Assembly (NCBI GenBank): GCA_900088475.1 | Contig: FLMG01003710.1 | Coordinates: 93,190 to 157,189, forward strand | Length of the DNA stretch: 64,000 bases | Direction: 5' to 3' | Source of the DNA: Hyphochytrium catenoides | Lineage: Eukaryota; Sar; Hyphochytriomycetes; Hyphochytriales; Hyphochytriaceae | Notes under the pieces: model-generated | The model's database searches: none | What the model was told of the DNA's origin: nothing | The model's input: only the letters and a program-made list of their open reading frames with translations | Translations under genes and position numbers: made by a program | Part shown: one piece after another, positions 59,771-64,000 of the stretch | How the letters are laid out: every line of letters starts with the position of its first letter | Position numbering within the stretch: the first letter of the stretch is position 1

Positions 59771-60626
59771 ATTTGGAAAAAATGGGGGCAACAGCACCTA
59801 TCAAAAGGTCCTGAAGAGCTAGGAGCGAGAAATGGACTTGGAGGTGCTATACAGATAGATATTTATGTTGGTGACACGAGAGGTCGGTGATGGGCCCATG
59901 TCATCCTTCGTGTTAGTGTGCAGATTGCTCTGCTCAGCGAGGCCAAAGAACTGCTCGCGTATTGTAAAGCAATCAAAGCAATCAGGTTTAAGCAATCAGG
60001 TTTAACAAAGTCCAAGCTGGATCAGCTTCTGACAGCAGTTCGATACAGTTTTCCCTTGCCCCAGTGTAACGTAGCCCATACACTCTCGGCTTTAAAGTCT
60101 GTCACTCCTTTCTTCATATCGGCCCGATGGTGCAAACCTCTTTAGGAGGCCCACCTTATTTCATCAAGGCTGGTCAATGGTATGCTAAGCGTTCCATCTT
60201 CCGCTAGTATAACATAACTCGATTTTGAGAGGAGGGATCCCTTACTTAGAGATGCTTCTGCCTTTGCTGCTTGTACCTTCCGTCGACCCAGTTATTAGAA
60301 AGCGCGCAAGGAAGGTCCGTGGCTTGCTCTCTCTGATCGGATATTTGGCAATGATGATGAAAAGCAAAATTGTTCTTGGTATGGATAAGTTCAAGATTAT
60401 TAGAATGTAATGATAATGCATTGTGAAGGCAAGCATCAAGACTCTAGCAGATATGAGTGAGCTCGGAGCTCCTCTGATGGGCAGCTCTTCTGTGCGGCTT
60501 CTGTTGCTCTTCCCATGAGCCATTACTTGGCGAAGCAGGCACGCGCCAAATCCTTCGTCAGAGTAGAGACGCTTCTCCATCTCTGCTCGTGGCAGGAAAG
60601 TCTGTAGTCCTGACAAATGTATCTAC
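59771..60626. other. Gap without a confidently supported gene
   Basis: Between the RhoGEF stop and the small minus-strand gene. A minus-strand segment near 60607-60400 (LPRAEMEKRLYSDEGFGACL) follows a plausible AG acceptor and might be an exon, but I could not connect it to anything. Confidence 0.35.
59977..60004. repeat. Tandem 14-bp direct repeat
   Basis: AGCAATCAGGTTTA occurs twice head to tail (59977-59990, 59991-60004), with a partial copy just before it. About 200 bases downstream of the RhoGEF stop codon. Confidence 0.9.
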
Positions 60627-60986
60627 TCAGTGAGGGCTAGGAGGGACTCTTGATCTGTAGGTGAGCAATGCCTGGCGGATGTTACTCAAGCGCCTGACGG
60701 GAGGGGACTTTGATGCCTTAGGCAACAACGTAGCGTCCTGGTTGGACATTAGGAAAGAAAGCTCCTCAGCTGCTAGCGTGGAGTTGTTCTCAATGAGTTC
60801 TCGAATGCTCTCCACGCGGAGCAAAAGCTCATCATGGTTATTCAAGCTCTTTTGCTGCTTGTCATTGTAGCTTGGCCCCTGATAGCTAGGATCGTCTTCC
60901 TCAGGTCCCCGAGCCTTGGGTGAGCAGCGGCTTATGGTCTCCGCGGCATAATAAAATTCTGTGACAGAAGCATCATCGCGAGCCAT
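60627..60986 (-). CDS. Small hypothetical protein
   Basis: An ATG at 60984-60986 opens 119 codons starting MARDDASVTEFYYAAETISR, with a charged helical stretch (LLLRVESIRELIENNSTLAA) and a basic end. The frame stays open upstream of the ATG back to about 61080 (IPTTSTRGENQTTV...), just after a possible acceptor, so the ATG may be internal and an upstream exon near 61170-61110 may exist. No domain is recognised. The length of the open frame and its lack of low complexity favour a real coding exon. Confidence 0.4.
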   Translation of the reverse strand: MARDDASVTEFYYAAETISRCSPKARGPEEDDPSYQGPSYNDKQQKSLNNHDELLLRVESIRELIENNSTLAAEELSFLMSNQDATLLPKASKSPPVRRLSNIRQALLTYRSRVPPSPH

Positions 60987-61060
60987 TTTGAGAGACCGCT
61001 GTGGAGTTGGGTCTGTGACTGTCGTTTGGTTCTCGCCTCTTGTGGAGGTTGTCGGAATTG

Positions 61061-61812
61061 GCGGAATGAGCAGAAACTACCTTGGACTTTCAAGGTTACG
61101 CACCAGAGACAATTACCCATTTGGCGGCAGTGAGAAGAATAAGAGCTCAAGGGCGCAGACTGTAGGCCACCAGTCACGAGCCTTGCCCATAGTATTGCAC
61201 GCTGTTATCAAGGTGAGCAGGAGAGTCAGAGGGAGAGGACCGAAAGATCAGACTAGGTGACACAGGCGGTCGGGCCTGAACACGGTCTTGATAACCTTTC
61301 CCAGTGCGGGGTGTTGCAGTCATGCTTCTATTTTCGTAGGCTGATTCCAGACTGTACAAAAGCCCAATCTATCAACAAGAAGACCCCGAGGAGACGGAGT
61401 TATCCAAGAGACGGTGGCAAGATTCTCAAAAGTGTCCTAGAGGCTCGCCATGACCCCTGGTCTGTCTCGTGAGCGTCCGCTCCGGCTCTATCCATCGGTG
61501 CGCTAGCTGGCTGGCATCCTCTCTCTCTGTGACTCTTCTCGGTGACAATGACACCAGAAGCCCACAGCCTGACCTGTCCCATCCCGCAATTTTAGTTCTA
61601 GTGGTGTCATAGACTGGCCCCTGCGTTGGACTCAAAAGTGGTTGTGCGCTTTTGCATCTTCGAGGTCACGTGCCGCTTCTCATAGCCTGTCTCTCCTGCG
61701 GTTCCTGAGCTGCCTCCTGCTCTCCTCTGGCAATCGAGAGAGAGGGAACATGAGGAGTGGGCAGTGAGAGAGATAATAGGAGGGAGCGAGAGAGAGAGAG
61801 CGAGAGAGAGAG

Positions 61813-61849
<37 letters not shown>

Positions 61850-62315
61850 ACTAGATTCTCAACAGCAGCGTTTTCAGCTTCTTGTCCCTTCTTGTTGCTT
61901 GAGGACAAAGGCTGACATCCTTTACAGTACAAAAATAGTAGTTGGAGACAGATGTAACGGACTGACTGAAGAAAAAAATCTCACCTCTCAGTTATCTGGA
62001 GTTATGGTTATGCGGTTATCACAAATTAGTTATTGTAAACGGCACGCTCAGTTTGTAACCAACTTTCTGTTCTGCTGCGCTGAAGAAGAGGAGGATTTTC
62101 TTGTCCGCAGCACTTGCATGCCGGTTCGTTTGCCCCCGCTCCTGAGCCTTGAGCTTCCCCTAACCAATGACCAATGGCGAGACATCTCCTAAGTCTTGAA
62201 AAGCTCCGCCTAGGATTGTAGTGAGGGTCGACAAGCAGACTTCGCAAACCTTATTGTGAGTCAGGTAGTATGCCACGTCATCAGCTGTAAGCTTTGGACT
62301 GGGCAAGTGACCCTA
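61061..62315. other. Gap with a GA microsatellite
   Basis: No exon with recognisable content apart from possible 5' parts of the small minus-strand gene. It contains the (GA)n run at 61784-61848 and should hold the promoter of the type I membrane protein gene. Confidence 0.4.
61784..61848. repeat. (GA)n microsatellite
   Basis: About 65 bases of GA with GAGC interruptions every 14-16 bases in its left half, then a pure GA run. Confidence 0.95.
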
Positions 62316-63516
62316 ATGCGGGTGCTGAGCGCAGTCAGTATGGCTGCGAGCAACCTCTTTATTCTTCTTCTATTCGTATTTCCCATCCAGTGTAGGATGG
62401 AGGTCATCCTGCAGCCTCATCTTAGAAATGACGGTGTCACCTGCGATTACGTCGCCGCTGCAGAGGCTGGAGTTACAAAGCTCAATGACCTCTATCGTCT
62501 CCTTTCACATAAGTCTGCAGACCAAACTTTCATCAACGCTGCAGCCTATACGTTCCCTCTCACACTCAAGAGTGTTGATAATGGCCAGACTGTCATTGCT
62601 GGAGCTAGGCGACATTGCAAGGTGATGGTGACCGTGGCCTCAGCCCCCAGCTTAAGTAATGCCGAAAGGTCCACGGCCCGAGCAGATGAAGGTAAGCGCA
62701 ACCAGTAAGGGATAAGTTGTGTTCATTTCTGTACTATAAACATTCTTCGTACCGTAGTCCTTCCTCCAATCCATAGAGTCCCTAAATCTTCACATCTACA
62801 GGCGTGATCACGGTTTCTCTCCAAGATAAGGGAGATGGGACGTTCTCCCTAGAAGACTCTTCCGTTCTGGGGAGCAGTGCTATTATCCCCAATAGTTTCA
62901 ATGTTGTAGCCTCTCATGATACAGGAGAGTCGATGGAAGGTGCTTCAGTGTCCTCGTCCGGATCGGGTTCCAATGGCTGGCTTGTGGCCATCGGAGTGGT
63001 TGGCATTGCCTGCCTCGCCCTCTCCGCACTGGTGTTCATAGCCAACAGAAGACGAGGCCGAACTACAAAGAAGAAGGGTACTCCACCGCAGCCATCTCTC
63101 CATATTCGGCCCACTCAAGTGGTGGACACCACTGAGCCAGAGGTGGATAACCTCAAAAATGAGCTTGAACTGACTAGGGAAGAGCTTGCAAACGCTAAAG
63201 GTATGTGCAACAAGTTATACAGGAACAAAATAATGATCAGATGTGGAAGAGGGGGAAGCCAGCCAAGACGAGCACCAGCGTCGTCAGTGAGAGATTGCCT
63301 TAGGTAATTGTCTTGTGTCTCGTCTCTACTTTTGTCCTACTAGATCGCGAAGATGCACAGCTCTCAAGAGTAGTCCAACTGGAGGATGACCTCGCTGAAC
63401 TCAAGCTCAAGTATGCCAATACAATGGCCGAGACAGAGGCCGCCAAGGCTGCATTGGCGAAGTTGGCTTGGGAGAGAAGGCAAGCACAAACCAGCAAGGG
63501 ACAAACAGAAGTCTGA
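62316..63516 (+). CDS. Type I membrane protein with cytosolic coiled coil
   Basis: Three exons join in phase: 62316-62691, 62802-63200, 63344-63516; 315 aa. The N-terminus MRVLSAVSMAASNLFILLLF looks like a cleavable signal peptide (a second ATG at 62340 would still keep it). A luminal or extracellular region of about 180 aa follows, with few Cys and a Ser/Gly-rich stalk. One transmembrane helix, GWLVAIGVVGIACLALSALV, is followed by a basic stop-transfer NRRRGR. The tail has a Pro-rich linker and then a coiled coil (NLKNELELTREELANAKDRE to the C-terminus) with regular heptads. No family recognised. Topology suggests a secretory-pathway or surface protein that dimerises through its tail, or a cargo receptor; that is inference. 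Confidence 0.8.
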
Positions 63517-63600
63517 GATGTAACCATAATAGGACTCGACTCAGCAGCAACGAGTTTGGTGATCCAAGAAACATATTAACATTAAATATAAAGTAAACGG

Positions 63601-64000
63601 TCAAGACTTGGCCAGGCTGGTATTGAACAGGTATCTGTTGACCGCCTCTTCAACCCATGGTCCGTCGTAGTAATCTCCGAGTCTTTCTAAAAGCACGTCC
63701 CTCTCCTCCTCAATAGCCAACGCCTAAAATGGCAAACGAAGGTAAAGACAAGGGCGCGGCTTTGCCACTTGCCTGAAGAAGATGGCCTACCTGAAGGTCG
63801 GTTGATTGCCACTCGATAAAGTCGTGGATGAACTGGCAGGGCTGATGCGCAAAGCTTGTCATGAAGTCCCGTTTCCTCTTTTTGTCCTCCACGAGGTACA
63901 TTACGTTCGTAATCTGAGGGAAGATTCGCATGTAGAGTAAGTCGAAGCGCGGGAGACATACTGGGTCCTCTCTCTTCATCAGCCGGGTCACCGCCAATAG
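63601..64000 (-). CDS. BAF60/SMARCD-like SWI/SNF subunit, C-terminal part
   Basis: The gene enters from the right edge. One exon runs from the edge to 63791, then an intron, then the last exon 63723-63601 with 40 residues and TGA. Read together: KRDFMTSFAHQPCQFIHDFI then EWQSTDLQ|ALAIEEERDVLL and YYDGPWVEEAVNRYLFN. This matches the C-terminus of BAF60/SMARCD proteins, where 'SQARDLK' is followed by 'YxQPWxQEAVxRYF'. These proteins carry a SWIB domain upstream (outside the window here) and link SWI/SNF remodellers to transcription factors in the nucleus. The N-terminal part is missing, so the SWIB domain could not be checked. Confidence 0.75.

Noticed and set aside
1-64000. Bacterial or phage-type systems: operons, CRISPR arrays, IS elements, toxin-antitoxin pairs, tRNA and rRNA genes
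   Set aside because: I saw no repeat-spacer arrays, transposase motifs, terminal inverted repeats with target duplications, cloverleaf-type tRNA signatures or rRNA sequence. The spliced gene structure is eukaryotic nuclear.

Overview
This window is nuclear DNA of an intron-rich, gene-dense unicellular eukaryote. Genes lie on both strands and are cut by many GT-AG introns, mostly 50-350 bp. Protein families are purely eukaryotic: eIF1A, SEC63, FYVE, DH/PH, RhoGAP, ELMO, TLDc, RUN, AGC kinase, a BAF60-type SWI/SNF subunit. I see no operons, Shine-Dalgarno signals, CRISPR, IS elements or tRNAs. The lineage cannot be fixed by eye. DH-PH-FYVE proteins, a tetraspanin and a kynurenine-type aminotransferase with a possible organellar leader would fit a stramenopile-like or other protist, but that is weak inference.

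Layout. 3-158(+): end of a possible gene. 748-6331(-): Arb2-C2-FYVE-AGC kinase. 6332-8721: microsatellite-rich gap. 8722-10291(-): alpha/beta hydrolase. 11048-about 15235(-): unrecognised gene with an EF-hand-like loop. 15516-16063(-): eIF1A. 16064-19660: long stretch without a supported gene. 19661-20167(+): intronless small protein with an LIR-like motif. 20839-24066(+): aminotransferase, tail-to-tail with a tetraspanin-like gene 24336-26161(-). 26964-33825(+): RUN-RhoGAP-ELMO-TLDc protein. 34335-37876(-): SEC63. 38719-46270(+): ankyrin plus about eight FN3 domains. 46601-49726(-): C2 / IQ / coiled-coil locus. 49727-51504: divergent intergenic region holding a purine tract followed by a pyrimidine tract. 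51505-59770(+): double FGD-like RhoGEF. 60627-60986(-): small unknown protein. 62316-63516(+): type I membrane protein. 63601-64000(-): C-terminus of a BAF60/SMARCD-like protein.

The strongest results are three multidomain genes whose exon phases I joined by hand from start codon to stop codon without a break: Arb2-C2-FYVE-kinase (13 exons, about 904 aa), RUN-RhoGAP-ELMO-TLDc (24 exons, about 1030 aa) and DH-PH-FYVE-PH-DH-PH-PH-FYVE (17 exons, about 1675 aa). All three combine phosphoinositide or membrane binding with kinase or Rho-GTPase control, so the window looks rich in membrane and cytoskeleton signalling. Two catalytic modules look inactivated: the RhoGAP has no arginine finger and the first DH domain has a degenerate conserved region 3. 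Whether these genes act together is not shown by the sequence.
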